A stretch of 64,000 nt of DNA from Hymenobacter sp. DG25B (GCF_000801315.1 NZ_CP010054.1:1054001-1118000); one strand, 5' to 3'. Shown: positions 43,798-53,159, counted from the stretch's first letter. Notes: generated from the sequence alone by a model not told the origin. A program made the numbers and translations.

Positions 43798-44358
43798 TCA
43801 CGCGTTAGCCTGCGTTAAACCCGCCTCAGCAGCCCCAGCCCGCCGAAACAGCCACCCCGAAGCCACCCACAGCCCCGCAAACACGGAATTCAGTACCACG
43901 ACCCACAATACACCCATGTTTAGTTCCGGCCGCCAGATCAGCATGGCCACAAACGGAACGGCAAACTGCGTAAGCGCCGTGGCAAACAGGGCAGTAGCCA
44001 TGCCGCGCGGCCGGAGCTGCGCCACTATGGCCCCAATAAAGCCAACAGCCAGCACCCCGCCATACAGCAGGTTGGCCGGGTTGTCCTCGCTGCCGATGAA
44101 GCCCACGGCCAGGTTGCCCCACACGAGCAGCAGCGTCGCTGCCACCGCTATACCCACCGCCCATTTATAGGCGCTGTTGCGGCCCCGGCTGGCTACCAGC
44201 AAATAAAGGAGCCCCGTGCCCAGGAGCAGAACACCGGCCAGCACGAAATCGGAGATACTCCAGGCCATTTCCCGGGTGAACTGCATAGCTACAAAAGGAA
44301 TAAGCAGCAGAAAGGCTACCACCAGCGTGAGACGAAGAATGCTTTTGTTAAGCGTCAT
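43798..44358 (-). CDS. Six-helix membrane protein (paralog of next gene)
   Basis: A 186-residue protein with six predicted helices and short loops. The third and fourth helices flank the shared motif VGFIGSEDNPANLLYGGVL. It is the downstream member of a tandem pair, about 50 bases after its paralog, with the same start pattern (LRLTLVVAFLLLIPFVAMQFTRE). No known family is recognised; the small polar loop between helices three and four is the most conserved part and may hold the function. Confidence 0.75.
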   Translation of the reverse strand: MTLNKSILRLTLVVAFLLLIPFVAMQFTREMAWSISDFVLAGVLLLGTGLLYLLVASRGRNSAYKWAVGIAVAATLLLVWGNLAVGFIGSEDNPANLLYGGVLAVGFIGAIVAQLRPRGMATALFATALTQFAVPFVAMLIWRPELNMGVLWVVVLNSVFAGLWVASGWLFRRAGAAEAGLTQANA

Positions 44359-44407
44359 GATAGGAAAGGTAGAGGGCCAGCTTAATGAAGTTTAGTGCGC
44401 GACTTTA

Positions 44408-44986
44408 CTATGCCAGCCGCCGGCCCGGCTGGGAGCCGGTAGCGTGGGCGGCGCGGCGAAACAGCCACCCGGAAACAGCCCACAGCCCCGCGAAAAGGGC
44501 ATTGGCCACCACCACATTCACCAGGTACACGGAGGGTTCGGCCACGTCAGCGGCGGGCTTCCAGATAAACAGTGCAATAATGGTCACCACCACGTAAGTG
44601 AGCGAGGCGGCGAACATGGCATTGGAGGTGCCCATGGGCCGGAAGCGCGCCACCAGGGCTCCTGCCAGCGCCACTAGCAGCACACCGCCAAACAGGAGAT
44701 TGGCCGGGTTGTCCTCGCTCCCCACCAGGCCTACGGCGGCATTGGCCCACACCAGCAGCAGCCCGGCCAGCACGCCCACTCCGGCCGCCAGCCGGTAGGT
44801 AGAGGTGTTGCCCATGCGGGCTATCAGCAGGAACGTGAGGCCCGCCCCAAACAGCAAGACGCCGGCGAATACAAAATCAGAAAACGTCCAGTTTACTTCC
44901 CGGGTGAACTGCATAGCCACCAGCGGGATAAGCAGCAGAAACGCCGTAACCAGCGCAAGACGAAGAAGGCTTTTGGGGAAAGGCAT
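44408..44986 (-). CDS. Six-helix membrane protein (paralog of previous gene)
   Basis: A 192-residue protein with six helices and the same signature loop (VGLVGSEDNPANLLFGGVL). The ATG at 44986 (MPFPKSLLRLALV) aligns with the start of its paralog; an extension to 45121 is proline- and arginine-rich and was rejected. The two genes probably arose by duplication and form a two-gene transcript. Function unknown. Confidence 0.75.
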   Translation of the reverse strand: MPFPKSLLRLALVTAFLLLIPLVAMQFTREVNWTFSDFVFAGVLLFGAGLTFLLIARMGNTSTYRLAAGVGVLAGLLLVWANAAVGLVGSEDNPANLLFGGVLLVALAGALVARFRPMGTSNAMFAASLTYVVVTIIALFIWKPAADVAEPSVYLVNVVVANALFAGLWAVSGWLFRRAAHATGSQPGRRLA

Positions 44987-45219
44987 GGCCGTGAGGTTTG
45001 TTGGGTTCAATGATGAAAGATGACGGATCAAAAAAGGGGAGAGTAGGGGCCGGTACCAGGGGCGGTGCGGGGCCCGGGCAGGCGGGCGCCGACCGGGATA
45101 AGTATGATGAAAGCAAAGCAAATAAAAGAACTTTGTATTTCAAAGTAAGTGTAGGCAAATTAATTTTTGCGGGAGGTAAAATATTAATGGAAAGTGCTTT
45201 AGATGGCCGGGGTGAGGTG

Positions 45220-46809
45220 CTAATCCAATAGGATGGTGCGTTCCACGTGCAGCTGCTCCAGGAAAATTTCGTCGTGCGATACTACCAGCAGGGTGCCGTG
45301 GTAGTCCTGGAGGGCGGCCGTGAGGATTTCCAGGTTCTGCAGGTCGAGGTTGTTGGTGGGCTCATCCAGAATAATGAGGTCCGGGGCCTGGTGGCTGATC
45401 ATGAGGCAGCACAGGAGCAGCCGCATTTTCTCGCCGCCGCTGAGGGTACTGCAAGGTTTATCCCAATGCTCCTTGGTAAACAGGAAGCGGTTCAGCCGAA
45501 TCTTTACTTCGTGTTCCTGCAGTGCCGTGGCATTGAATTGTTGGGCTTGCTCATACACGCTAAGCTGGCCCTTGATTAAGGAGTAATCCTGGTCAATAAA
45601 AACGGCTTTATCCCCGGCGCGCACCATTGCCCCAAGCGTAGGCTGCAAGTGGCCGAGTAGTAATTTAATTAACGTGGTTTTACCGGACCCGTTCAGCCCT
45701 TTCAGGGCTACCCGTTCGCCACTCCGGATCTGGAAACTCAAGGCCTGCTGCCAAAGTAAGCGCTGGCTGTAGCCATAGTTAACGCCTTGGGCGTGAAGTA
45801 ATATTCTGCCTTTATGAAGGGTGGAATTATCAAAGCCAAACTTCATTCTGTCGATGTCGGGTAGCTCCTTGCGCAGCTCGCTCAGCTCCTGGGAAATGGC
45901 GCCCACTCTCTCCGCATGAATGCCTTTGAGGCGGGAGGAGCTATTCTCCGCGTTATTGCGCATCATGCCCAGCACAATGGTGGGCAGGCCGGCCTTCTCC
46001 TGCTTCTTCTTGCCCCGGGCATCCAGCTTTTGCTTTCTTTCCAGAGACTCCCGTTCGGTTTCTTTGGCTTTGCGCAGGGCTTTCTCCTGGCTCTTCACAT
46101 CCTGGTGCAGCGCCTGGCTTGCTACCTGCTTCTGCTCGACATAAAATTCATAGTTTCCGCCATACAGCGTTAGGCCCCGCTTGCTTAGCTCGCAAACAGT
46201 AGGTAGCAGGTTCAGCAGCTTCCGGTCGTGGCTCACCACCAGCAGGGTACACGGGCTGGTTTTAATGAAGGCATACAGCATCTGCCGGCCGGCGGTGTCC
46301 AGGTGGTTGCTGGGCTCATCCAGCAAGACTATTTCGGGGTGATGAATGGCAATACCCGCCAGGAATACCTTGGTTTTCTGGCCGCCGCTCAGGCCGGCCA
46401 GTCGTTGGGCCAGGCTTACCTCGGGCAGGCCCCAGTGAAGCAAGGCTTCCTGGCTGCGCTCCTCAATGGTCCAGTCGTCGTCCAGCGTGGCCAGATTGGC
46501 GTCCGTCACATTGCCGGCAAGGATTTCCTGCAAGGCAGCTAGTTTACCGGCAACGCCGAGCGCCTGGGCAACGGTCAGGTCACCAAACTGCCCGAAATGC
46601 TGCGGTATATAGTACGGCTTGGTGCTGGCATTTACGAGCCCATTGGCAGGGGGCAAAACCCCGGCAATAATTTGCAGCAGAGTAGATTTTCCTACCCCGT
46701 TATGGCCGATTAGCGCAATCTTCTGGTGGTTATTAACCGCCAGATGCAGGCCGTTGAACAACACGTCTTTATTGGGGTGGGTATACCCCAGGTTTTGTAG
46801 AACCAGCAT
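45220..46809 (-). CDS. ABC-F family ATPase
   Basis: A 529-residue protein with two ATP-binding cassettes and no membrane domain. Cassette one has GHNGVGKSTLLQIIAG, LSGGQKTKVFLAG and IVLLDEPSNHLD. Cassette two has LNGSGKTTLIKLLLG, LSGGEKMRLLLCC and LIILDEPTNNLD. The Lys/Glu-rich interdomain linker (about residues 220-300) is the part that reaches into the ribosome. Family members act on translation or protect ribosomes from antibiotics. The sequence does not decide between housekeeping and resistance types. Confidence 0.92.
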   Translation of the reverse strand: MLVLQNLGYTHPNKDVLFNGLHLAVNNHQKIALIGHNGVGKSTLLQIIAGVLPPANGLVNASTKPYYIPQHFGQFGDLTVAQALGVAGKLAALQEILAGNVTDANLATLDDDWTIEERSQEALLHWGLPEVSLAQRLAGLSGGQKTKVFLAGIAIHHPEIVLLDEPSNHLDTAGRQMLYAFIKTSPCTLLVVSHDRKLLNLLPTVCELSKRGLTLYGGNYEFYVEQKQVASQALHQDVKSQEKALRKAKETERESLERKQKLDARGKKKQEKAGLPTIVLGMMRNNAENSSSRLKGIHAERVGAISQELSELRKELPDIDRMKFGFDNSTLHKGRILLHAQGVNYGYSQRLLWQQALSFQIRSGERVALKGLNGSGKTTLIKLLLGHLQPTLGAMVRAGDKAVFIDQDYSLIKGQLSVYEQAQQFNATALQEHEVKIRLNRFLFTKEHWDKPCSTLSGGEKMRLLLCCLMISHQAPDLIILDEPTNNLDLQNLEILTAALQDYHGTLLVVSHDEIFLEQLHVERTILLD

Positions 46810-47156
46810 AATTTCTTTCTCAAAAAAGCGAATGGCTATAGCTACCCACGCTGGGGTGACTACTCGTGTTTTGAAAGAAATCAGCTATTACATAAACCAG
46901 TATTTACTGCTTGAGGAAGCTAAATTAAGCATTCTGACTTAAGGCCGCCTCTGCTGCCCGGCGCCTTAGCTCCGCTCAACCAGGAACACATATAGTACGG
47001 CAGTATAATGCCTATATACCACCAGCAGAAAGTATAAGGCGCAGGAACAACATAAAGTTGTGATTTTTTAGGACAATTTATATTTAAGTATTGACTATTT
47101 TTATATTGTTAAAGAAGTGGTTTTCGTGCTGTTATATCCTTAATCTAACCTCAACT
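46810..47156. other. Divergent intergenic region between the ABC-F and curlin-type genes
   Basis: 347 bases, AT-rich in the part nearer the curlin-type gene. No gene was found. A possible promoter for the curlin-type gene is listed separately; no operator is recognisable. Confidence 0.4.
47058..47086 (+). promoter_or_regulatory. Possible promoter of the curlin-type gene
   Basis: TTG (47058-47060), 18 bases, then TATATTTA (47079-47086), one mismatch from TAnnTTTG. It lies about 70 bases before the ATG at 47157. Confidence 0.35.
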
Positions 47157-48152
47157 ATGAAAAAGTCCCATTTGTTAATTGCCTTTGCACTCCTGGCAAG
47201 CAGGGTATCGGCTCAGTCTAATAGCAGCACCGTGGTGCAGGCTGGCCATAATAATGAGGCCTATGTAGAGCAAGTAGGCGAACAGAATACCGCGTCGCAA
47301 AACCAAAAGGGCAACCTTAACCAGGCCTCTATTTTGGAATCTGGCATGTCTAACACTGCCCGGCAGCAGCAACAAGGTGTGAGTAATACTGCCAGTATTG
47401 TAATGGACTTATCAAATGGGGCTACGGCGCTCCAAACCCAGAAAGGAAACAACAATCTGGCTACTGCGGATCATGATATGACCATTGGTATTTCGGAGCA
47501 GCGGCAGACCGGTAATTCCAATATGGCAACGGTACATCAGCAATATGGGCTGGCTACAGCCTATCAGGAGCAGATAGGCAACCACAATACTGCTTCTTCC
47601 GATCAGGCTGTTCTTCCTGGTAATGAGCAAATCTCGAAACAGTATCAATACGGTGACTACAATGAGGCTTCCATAACGCAGGGGAGGTTTGATCAGTATG
47701 CGCTGCAACTCCAGAATGGGAACCACAATAAGGCCAGCGTGAATCAGTATTATGACAATAATGTATCCGAGCAGTACCAATACGGAAATTACAATGAGGC
47801 TACCGTAACGCAGTTGTATAGCGGTGTTAACAAAGCCCTGCAGGTACAGCAGGGAAACTATAATGTGGCCACAATAGACCAGGACGCCGCATTCAACAAC
47901 ACAGCCACCCAACGACAGCGCGGCAACCGAAACCAGGCAGAGATAACGCAGGGCTATGATAATGAGGCCACCCAGACCCAGGAGGGCAACAACAACGAAG
48001 CCCGCATTGGGCAGGGTAATGATAATGAAGCCTGGCAGCGGCAAATAGGTAACGATAATACCGCCGTAACGCAGCAGGCCAGCCACAATAGCAGCACTAT
48101 CACGCAGGTGGGCAATGGCAATTCAGCCACCGTCATTCAGGCTATACCGTAG
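47157..48152 (+). CDS. Curlin-repeat amyloid protein (CsgA/CsgB-like)
   Basis: A 331-residue exported protein. The signal peptide is MKKSHLLIAFALLASRVSAQ. The rest is a tandem array of about 13 curlin-type repeats following G-(N/D/H)-x-N-x-A-x-(I/V)-x-Q, for example GNYNEATVTQ, GNHNKASVNQ and GNRNQAEITQ, spaced about 20-25 residues. Such repeats form extracellular functional amyloid fibres. Classic csgG, csgE and csgF export genes are not in this window. The ATG at 47157 gives the signal peptide; an open extension to 47091 is unlikely. It is followed by a strong terminator. Confidence 0.88.
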   Translation: MKKSHLLIAFALLASRVSAQSNSSTVVQAGHNNEAYVEQVGEQNTASQNQKGNLNQASILESGMSNTARQQQQGVSNTASIVMDLSNGATALQTQKGNNNLATADHDMTIGISEQRQTGNSNMATVHQQYGLATAYQEQIGNHNTASSDQAVLPGNEQISKQYQYGDYNEASITQGRFDQYALQLQNGNHNKASVNQYYDNNVSEQYQYGNYNEATVTQLYSGVNKALQVQQGNYNVATIDQDAAFNNTATQRQRGNRNQAEITQGYDNEATQTQEGNNNEARIGQGNDNEAWQRQIGNDNTAVTQQASHNSSTITQVGNGNSATVIQAIP

Positions 48153-48189
48153 CCTCCCGCTGGTGCCGTTTCCGGGTCTGCGGTCTAAC

Positions 48190-48232
48190 TAAGGCCGTTA
48201 TGCTGCGCGGTGCGCGGCATAACGGCCTTTTT
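48190..48232 (+). terminator. Terminator after the curlin-type gene
   Basis: A perfect 13-base stem (AAGGCCGTTATGC, 48191-48203, with 48217-48229) and a 13-base loop, followed by a T run, 38 bases after the stop. Confidence 0.88.
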
Positions 48233-48408
48233 ATTGCTTCTCCCAACGGCCGGGTGCTGCTGCCAGAAAAGCGTACCGGTTTTGTGCTGCTCTACCGCAG
48301 CGCATTACCTTGCCCAACAGGCAGGCGGCGGAAAGCATACTTTTCGACGGCGGCCGGGTTGTCACCAAGGAGGCGCAACTGGCGTTTCCGGCTCATCGTC
48401 TTACTCCC

Positions 48409-49323
48409 ATGCTCGACCTTGTTATTGATGCCCGTCCGGCAGCCATCAGCGCCGGTTTTAACGTGCGCCGGATTCTGCCCTACCGGCTGCGGCGCATGTT
48501 GGGCCCGTTTATTTTTATGGACCACGCCGGGCCCGTGCACGTAGCGCCGCAGACCATGCACAACCTGGATGTGCTGCCCCACCCGCACATCGGCCTCAGC
48601 ACCGTGAGCTACCTGTTTGGCGGCCAGGTCACGCACCGCGACAGTCTGGGCGTGGAGCAAATCATCCGGCCCGGCGAAGTAAACTGGATGACGGCCGGCC
48701 ACGGTATTGCCCACTCTGAGCGGTTTGAGGACCCCGCCGCGCTGGCCGGTGGCGCCCTGGAAATGGTGCAGACCTGGGTGGCCCTGCCCGAAGCCGCCGA
48801 AGAATCGGCCCCCGCCTTCACCAACTACCAGCCGCACGAACTGCCCGTCTTCACCGAGCCTGGCGTGTGGATGCGCCTGATTGCCGGTGATGCTTTCGGC
48901 CTGCACAACGACGTAAAAACCCACTCTCCGCTATTTTATCTGCATGTGGTGCTGCAACCCGGTGCCCGCTTCGGCCTGCCGCGCGGCTACCCCGAGCGGG
49001 GCGCCTACGTGGCCAAAGGCAGCGTGGAAGTGAACGGCCAGCGCTACACCGCCGGCCAGCTGCTGGTATTTACCCGTGGCATAGACCCGGTGCTGGTGGC
49101 CCACGAGGCCAGCACGCTCATGCTGCTGGGCGGTGAGCCGCTGGGGGAGCGGTTTATCTGGTGGAATTTCGTTTCCTCAAGCCGGGAACGGATAGAGCAG
49201 GCCAAAGCCGACTGGAAAGCCGGCCGCATAGCCCTGCCGCCCAATGATAATGAGGAGTTTGTGCCGCTGCCGGAGGATAAATCCCGCCCGGCCGGCTCGC
49301 CACCGCCTCAACCCCTGTCATAA
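48409..49323 (+). CDS. Pirin-family protein (first of three in the window)
   Basis: A 304-residue bicupin. The metal-site motif HPHIGLSTVSYLFGG matches pirin (two His), and GEVNWMTAGHGIAHSERF carries the third His and the Glu in the second strand set. The C-terminal half holds the second cupin. Some pirins act as quercetinases, others bind regulators; the role here is unknown. The ATG at 48409 (MLDLVIDARP) was preferred to an upstream TTG at 48310. The tail is Pro-rich. It is separated from the sugar-kinase gene by 27 bases and converges with it. Confidence 0.9.
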   Translation: MLDLVIDARPAAISAGFNVRRILPYRLRRMLGPFIFMDHAGPVHVAPQTMHNLDVLPHPHIGLSTVSYLFGGQVTHRDSLGVEQIIRPGEVNWMTAGHGIAHSERFEDPAALAGGALEMVQTWVALPEAAEESAPAFTNYQPHELPVFTEPGVWMRLIAGDAFGLHNDVKTHSPLFYLHVVLQPGARFGLPRGYPERGAYVAKGSVEVNGQRYTAGQLLVFTRGIDPVLVAHEASTLMLLGGEPLGERFIWWNFVSSSRERIEQAKADWKAGRIALPPNDNEEFVPLPEDKSRPAGSPPPQPLS

Positions 49324-49350
49324 GGGAGAAGTTAAGTCTGCTGGTACTGC

Positions 49351-50313
49351 TTACGCTGCGCCCGTACCCGGAGCGGCGGGCAGGGTGTGCAGCAGCCATT
49401 GATACAGCCGGTCTACATCCGGTTTGTGGAATAGCTCGGTGCCGGGGTTCATGGTGGCGGCAGTTCCACAGGCCACGCCCAGGCGCACGGTTTCCTGCAG
49501 GGAGAGGCCGGTAGCCAGCCCATATACCAGCCCTGCTACCATACTGTCGCCGGCCCCTACGGTGCTGCGCTTCTTCACGGCGGGGGCCGGCACATAATCC
49601 ACCGTATCCCGGGTCACGAGGCAGGCGCCCTGGGGGCCGAGGGAGATGACGACTATCTGGCAGCGGCCGTCTCGCACCAGGGTTTGGGCGGCTTCGGCCG
49701 CGGTATGGCTGTCCAGCTCGGGCACGCCCGCCAGCTTGCTCAGCTCGCCCAGGTTGGGTTTGGCCAGGTATACGCCTTCGGCCAGCGCCGCGTGCAGGGC
49801 CGGGCCGGAGGTATCCAATAGCACCTTGCTGCCGCGCTGCCTGGCCGCTCGCACTACCTGGGCCAGCAGCTCCGGCTCTACGCCCGGCGGCAGGCTCCCG
49901 CTGATGACGAGAAACTCGGGCGGCTCGGGCAGCTGCTGCAGGGTATTCAGCACCTGTTGCTGTTCCTGGGGCAGCAGCGGGGTGCCGGGCATCCCAAATC
50001 GGTACTGCTGGCCATTGGAGGCATCTACCACAATAAAATTTTCGCGGGTGCGGCCCGCAATGCTTACCGGCTGTTGCAGGATCTGCTCTTGGGTAAGCAG
50101 CTCCTGCAGGAGCGTGCCCGTAGGCCCGCCGGCCGGGAAAATAGCCAACGAATCGGTTGCCAGACGCTTTAGGGCCCGGGATACGTTGATGCCTCCTCCA
50201 CCCGGCTCAAACCGGGGCGGGGCGCATTGTAGCTTCTGGTCGGGAATAATCTGGTCGGCCGTGGTGCTTTTATCCACGGCGGGGTTTAGCGTGAGCGTAA
50301 CGATACGGGCCAT
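49351..50313 (-). CDS. PfkB-family hexose kinase (1-phosphofructokinase type)
   Basis: A 320-residue ribokinase-fold sugar kinase. NPAVDKSTTADQIIP and RFEPGGGGINVSRALKRL match the N-terminal PfkB signature. The C-terminal signature has STVGAGDSMVAGLVYGL with the catalytic Asp. It phosphorylates a sugar phosphate such as fructose-1-phosphate or tagatose-6-phosphate. No fructose PTS genes are present, so it may act as a stand-alone phosphofructokinase. An SDR gene follows upstream on the same strand. Confidence 0.9.
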   Translation of the reverse strand: MARIVTLTLNPAVDKSTTADQIIPDQKLQCAPPRFEPGGGGINVSRALKRLATDSLAIFPAGGPTGTLLQELLTQEQILQQPVSIAGRTRENFIVVDASNGQQYRFGMPGTPLLPQEQQQVLNTLQQLPEPPEFLVISGSLPPGVEPELLAQVVRAARQRGSKVLLDTSGPALHAALAEGVYLAKPNLGELSKLAGVPELDSHTAAEAAQTLVRDGRCQIVVISLGPQGACLVTRDTVDYVPAPAVKKRSTVGAGDSMVAGLVYGLATGLSLQETVRLGVACGTAATMNPGTELFHKPDVDRLYQWLLHTLPAAPGTGAA

Positions 50314-50413
50314 AAGTGCGGGCAGGGCAATAGCGCCAGGGCGCCAGGTTTATAGCGTGTACTGTCCCGGTGCGCAAGTGTTGGACCGCGGTAGAATTTC
50401 GATCTGAAACTCT

Positions 50414-50466
50414 TACCAAAAAACCGCTTGCGCCCTCCAGATAGGGCTATCCGGAGGGCGTAGGCG
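50414..50466 (-). terminator. Terminator after the SDR gene
   Basis: On the minus strand, CGCCCTCC and GGAGGGCG (50431-50438 and 50453-50460) form the core stem, with extra pairing outside and a T run of six further down (50418-50423). It lies about 25 bases past the stop at 50483. Confidence 0.6.
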
Positions 50467-50482
50467 CACGGTAAAAGCAGGT

Positions 50483-51277
50483 TTACCGATGATGCTCTTC
50501 GTGCAGCTGGCTGTTCATGATAGTGGCCAGCATAGAATCTGGCAGAACCAGGCTGGAGAAGAAATTGACTTTGGCCCCGAGCGTGGGCAGCGAGCGGGAC
50601 TCACCCTCCATCAGGGCATCGTAGCCATCCTCGGCCACCCGGCGGGCGTCGGCGGTGTGGTGGGCGGCGCGGGTATGCTCGGCGTGGGCCGTGCGGAAGA
50701 AGTTGGTATCCGTAGGGGGTGGGCAGAGAATGGTCATCGTTACGGCCGATTTCTGCTGCTTCAGCTCATGCTGCACGGCTTCCGAGAAGCTTAGTACAAA
50801 GGCTTTGGTGGCGGCATACACGGCCTGGCAGGGGCTGGGGGAGAAGGATGCCACCGAGCCCACCTGCAGAATGCGGCCTTCGTTGCGGGCCACCATCTCG
50901 CGCAGGTAAAGCTTGGTGAGGTGCACCAGGGAGGCCGCGTTTACCTGAATAATGTTGAGCTCGGTCTGCAGGTCGGTAACCGTGAAATAGCCGGTTTCGC
51001 CAAATCCGGCATCATTCACCAGGGCGTCAATGCGCAGGCCGCGCCGGGTGGTTTCGGTATAAATCTGCTCTGAGCTTTCGGGTAGGCTCAGGTCGTAGGG
51101 CAGCAGCACAATATCTACGCCCCCAAATTCCTGGTGCAGCAGGCGGGCTGCTTCCTGGAGCTCATCGAGGTGACGGGCCACCAGCACAACGCGGTAATCG
51201 TCGCGCGCAAAGCAGCGGGCCAGCTCAAAACCAATGCCACTGGAGGCACCGGTTATTAAGGCGGTTTGGTCGTTCAT
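50483..51277 (-). CDS. Short-chain dehydrogenase/reductase
   Basis: A 264-residue classical SDR. TALITGASSGIGFELARCFA is the NAD(P)-binding TGxxxGxG motif. VNDAGFGETGYF corresponds to NNAG, with Asp replacing the middle Asn. The catalytic Tyr and Lys are in VYAATKAFVLSF (YxxxK), and Ser is in QVGSVASFSPS. The arginine in VARHLDEL suggests NADPH preference. The C-terminal part is longer than in minimal SDRs and resembles the DltE/YqjQ-like group. Substrate unknown. Confidence 0.9.
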   Translation of the reverse strand: MNDQTALITGASSGIGFELARCFARDDYRVVLVARHLDELQEAARLLHQEFGGVDIVLLPYDLSLPESSEQIYTETTRRGLRIDALVNDAGFGETGYFTVTDLQTELNIIQVNAASLVHLTKLYLREMVARNEGRILQVGSVASFSPSPCQAVYAATKAFVLSFSEAVQHELKQQKSAVTMTILCPPPTDTNFFRTAHAEHTRAAHHTADARRVAEDGYDALMEGESRSLPTLGAKVNFFSSLVLPDSMLATIMNSQLHEEHHR

Positions 51278-51546
51278 GGCGGTAAAGGTTAAGGTGAATA
51301 CTTTCCTCTATTAAGTTACTGATATATAGACAAATTAATTCCGGGAAGGTGGCATGGGGTCGAGAGCAAAGTGCAGCAGCTCAACAGTATAGTCGCAGAG
51401 ACAGCTGCCATGCGAAACTGATTTACCGGATACAACCCCACACGCTGCTGACAGCGCCAAAACAGGGCGCAGCCTTAACCCGACGGCGCCTGGGGCGTAG
51501 GTAAAGGGGCAGTTAGTGCTTTTTTCTACCTGATTACCCTCCTGCC

Positions 51547-52365
51547 ATGGCTTCTAATTTCCAGCAAAAGCGCGCTTCCTTTCACGAAAACAAACAGCTG
51601 CGGCAGGACCGCTACGAGTTGCTCCAGCAGCTTACGGATTGGCTGGAGACACCCATGGTGGTGCTGGGGTTTGGCTGGCTGGTGCTGCTGGGCGTGGAGC
51701 TGGTCTGGGGCTTATCGGCAGAGCTGGAGCTGCTGAGCACAGGTATCTGGATAATCTTTATCCTGGATTTTCTGGTGAAGCTGCTGCTGGCGCCCGCCAA
51801 GCTTCCCTTCCTGAAAGCCAACATCATAACCATGATTTCTCTGCTGGTGCCCGCTGTGCGGGTGCTGCGGCTGGCCCGCATTCTGCGCCTGGCGCGGGCC
51901 GCCCGCGGACTGCGGCTGGTGAAGGTGGTCGGCTCCCTGAACCGGGGCATGAAGTCGCTGGCGGCCAGCTTTGGGCGGCGGGGCCTGGGCTATGTGCTGG
52001 GCCTCACGGGCGTAGTGCTGCTGGTAGGCGCGGCCGGTATGTTTGCGTTTGAAAACCGGGAGCCGGGCGGCCTGCAAAGCTACCCGCAGGCGCTCTGGTG
52101 GACGGCCATGCTGCTCACCAGCATGGGCAGCGACTATTGGCCCCGCACCGCCGAGGGCCAAACCCTGTGCCTGCTGCTGGCGCTTTATGGGTTTGCCGTT
52201 TTCGGCTACTTTACGGCCACACTGGCTACCTTTTTTATGGGGCAGGAAGCTGAGAGTGAGGAAAGTGAAGTGGCGGGTGCGGCCCAGGTGGCTGCCCTGC
52301 ACGAAGAACTTCGGCAGCTCCGGCACGAGCTTCGCGCCCGACAGCAGCAGGGCCTAAACCCATAA
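51547..52365 (+). CDS. Voltage-sensor ion channel with atypical selectivity filter
   Basis: A 272-residue six-helix ion-transporter family protein. S4 is clear at residues 105-126 with Arg at every third position (RVLRLARILRLAR, then AARGLRLVK). S5 starts near 148. The pore loop at 184-199 reads WWTAMLLTSMGSDYWP. The filter is thus TSMGSDYWP rather than the TVGYGD of K+ channels. Homologues in this phylum that I recall also carry GSDYWP, but ion selectivity cannot be assumed. A charged C-terminal coiled coil (EEL..L..EL, residues 248-265) probably drives tetramers. No neighbours hint at function. Confidence 0.88.
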   Translation: MASNFQQKRASFHENKQLRQDRYELLQQLTDWLETPMVVLGFGWLVLLGVELVWGLSAELELLSTGIWIIFILDFLVKLLLAPAKLPFLKANIITMISLLVPAVRVLRLARILRLARAARGLRLVKVVGSLNRGMKSLAASFGRRGLGYVLGLTGVVLLVGAAGMFAFENREPGGLQSYPQALWWTAMLLTSMGSDYWPRTAEGQTLCLLLALYGFAVFGYFTATLATFFMGQEAESEESEVAGAAQVAALHEELRQLRHELRARQQQGLNP

Positions 52366-52406
52366 TAGAAGGCGCCGAGCCGGGCTGCAGATAGCGGGAA
52401 AGGGGG

Positions 52407-52973
52407 TTAGAGTGTAGCGGAAGGCGAAAGCTGCCGCAGCAGGGTATACAGCAGGTGGTATACTTCGCGCAGCTGCTCGGGCTCTACCAGGGCGGTTTCT
52501 TTGAAAAACGTCAGGTTCGCTTCGGCGTCAGCGTCGTGGGAGGCAGGAGCCAGCGTGAGGCGCAATTCCTGGTAGCGCAGCAGCGTCTGGCGCACGGCGG
52601 GGTCCGTAAGCAGCAGGCGGCGCAGAGCGTCAGCGTCGTTGGTGGTGATGATGAAAGCCGCATCCAGCTCCGGGTCACCCAGTTCTACATCCGTCAGGCC
52701 CAGAAGTTTGCCTATCTCATGCACCCAGTCCTGCTCGTGCAGGGCAAAGCGCAGAGGCGTATGGTTGGGCACCTGGGCCGTAAGGGTGGTACTTTCATAG
52801 CCCCCCTCAAAGCCGCCGCCCAGGTCAATATCCACGTCCAGCTGCATATGATAGCCGTTCTGAATCAGCTCCGCATTGTATGCCAGCAAGCCTTCTTCCT
52901 GCCGGATATCAGCGGCCACCTGTTGCCACAGGGTTTCTTCGGTTTCGGCGGAAAAGGTATGGACGTTGTTCAT
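52407..52973 (-). CDS. Conserved hypothetical cytosolic protein
   Basis: A 188-residue acidic protein with no signal peptide or membrane helix. The middle has VELGDPELDAAFIITTNDADALRRLLL, a pattern seen in uncharacterised proteins where VxLGDPxLDxxFxV precedes a short leucine-rich helix, and a Gly-rich loop (DIDLGGGFEGGYE). No assigned family. It stands alone, converging with the ion-channel gene after 41 bases. Confidence 0.7.
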   Translation of the reverse strand: MNNVHTFSAETEETLWQQVAADIRQEEGLLAYNAELIQNGYHMQLDVDIDLGGGFEGGYESTTLTAQVPNHTPLRFALHEQDWVHEIGKLLGLTDVELGDPELDAAFIITTNDADALRRLLLTDPAVRQTLLRYQELRLTLAPASHDADAEANLTFFKETALVEPEQLREVYHLLYTLLRQLSPSATL

Positions 52974-53159
52974 GGCGTTGGGAGGCGTAAGGAGGAGGAG
53001 AATAGGGGGTATGCCTAATACTGCCTTGCGCGCTCCGGGGTTTCTTCCATACAGACGGCGTTAATCGACCAGCTCCTGCCGCTCCCGCAGCCAGTCAAAA
53101 ATCAGCTGATCTACGGCCGATACCAGCGGCCGGTGCTGATAGGTGAGCCACACCACTTC

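Noticed and set aside
47157..48152. CRISPR-like regularity in the curlin-type gene
   Set aside because: The repeats are protein-level, with variable DNA and no fixed spacers.
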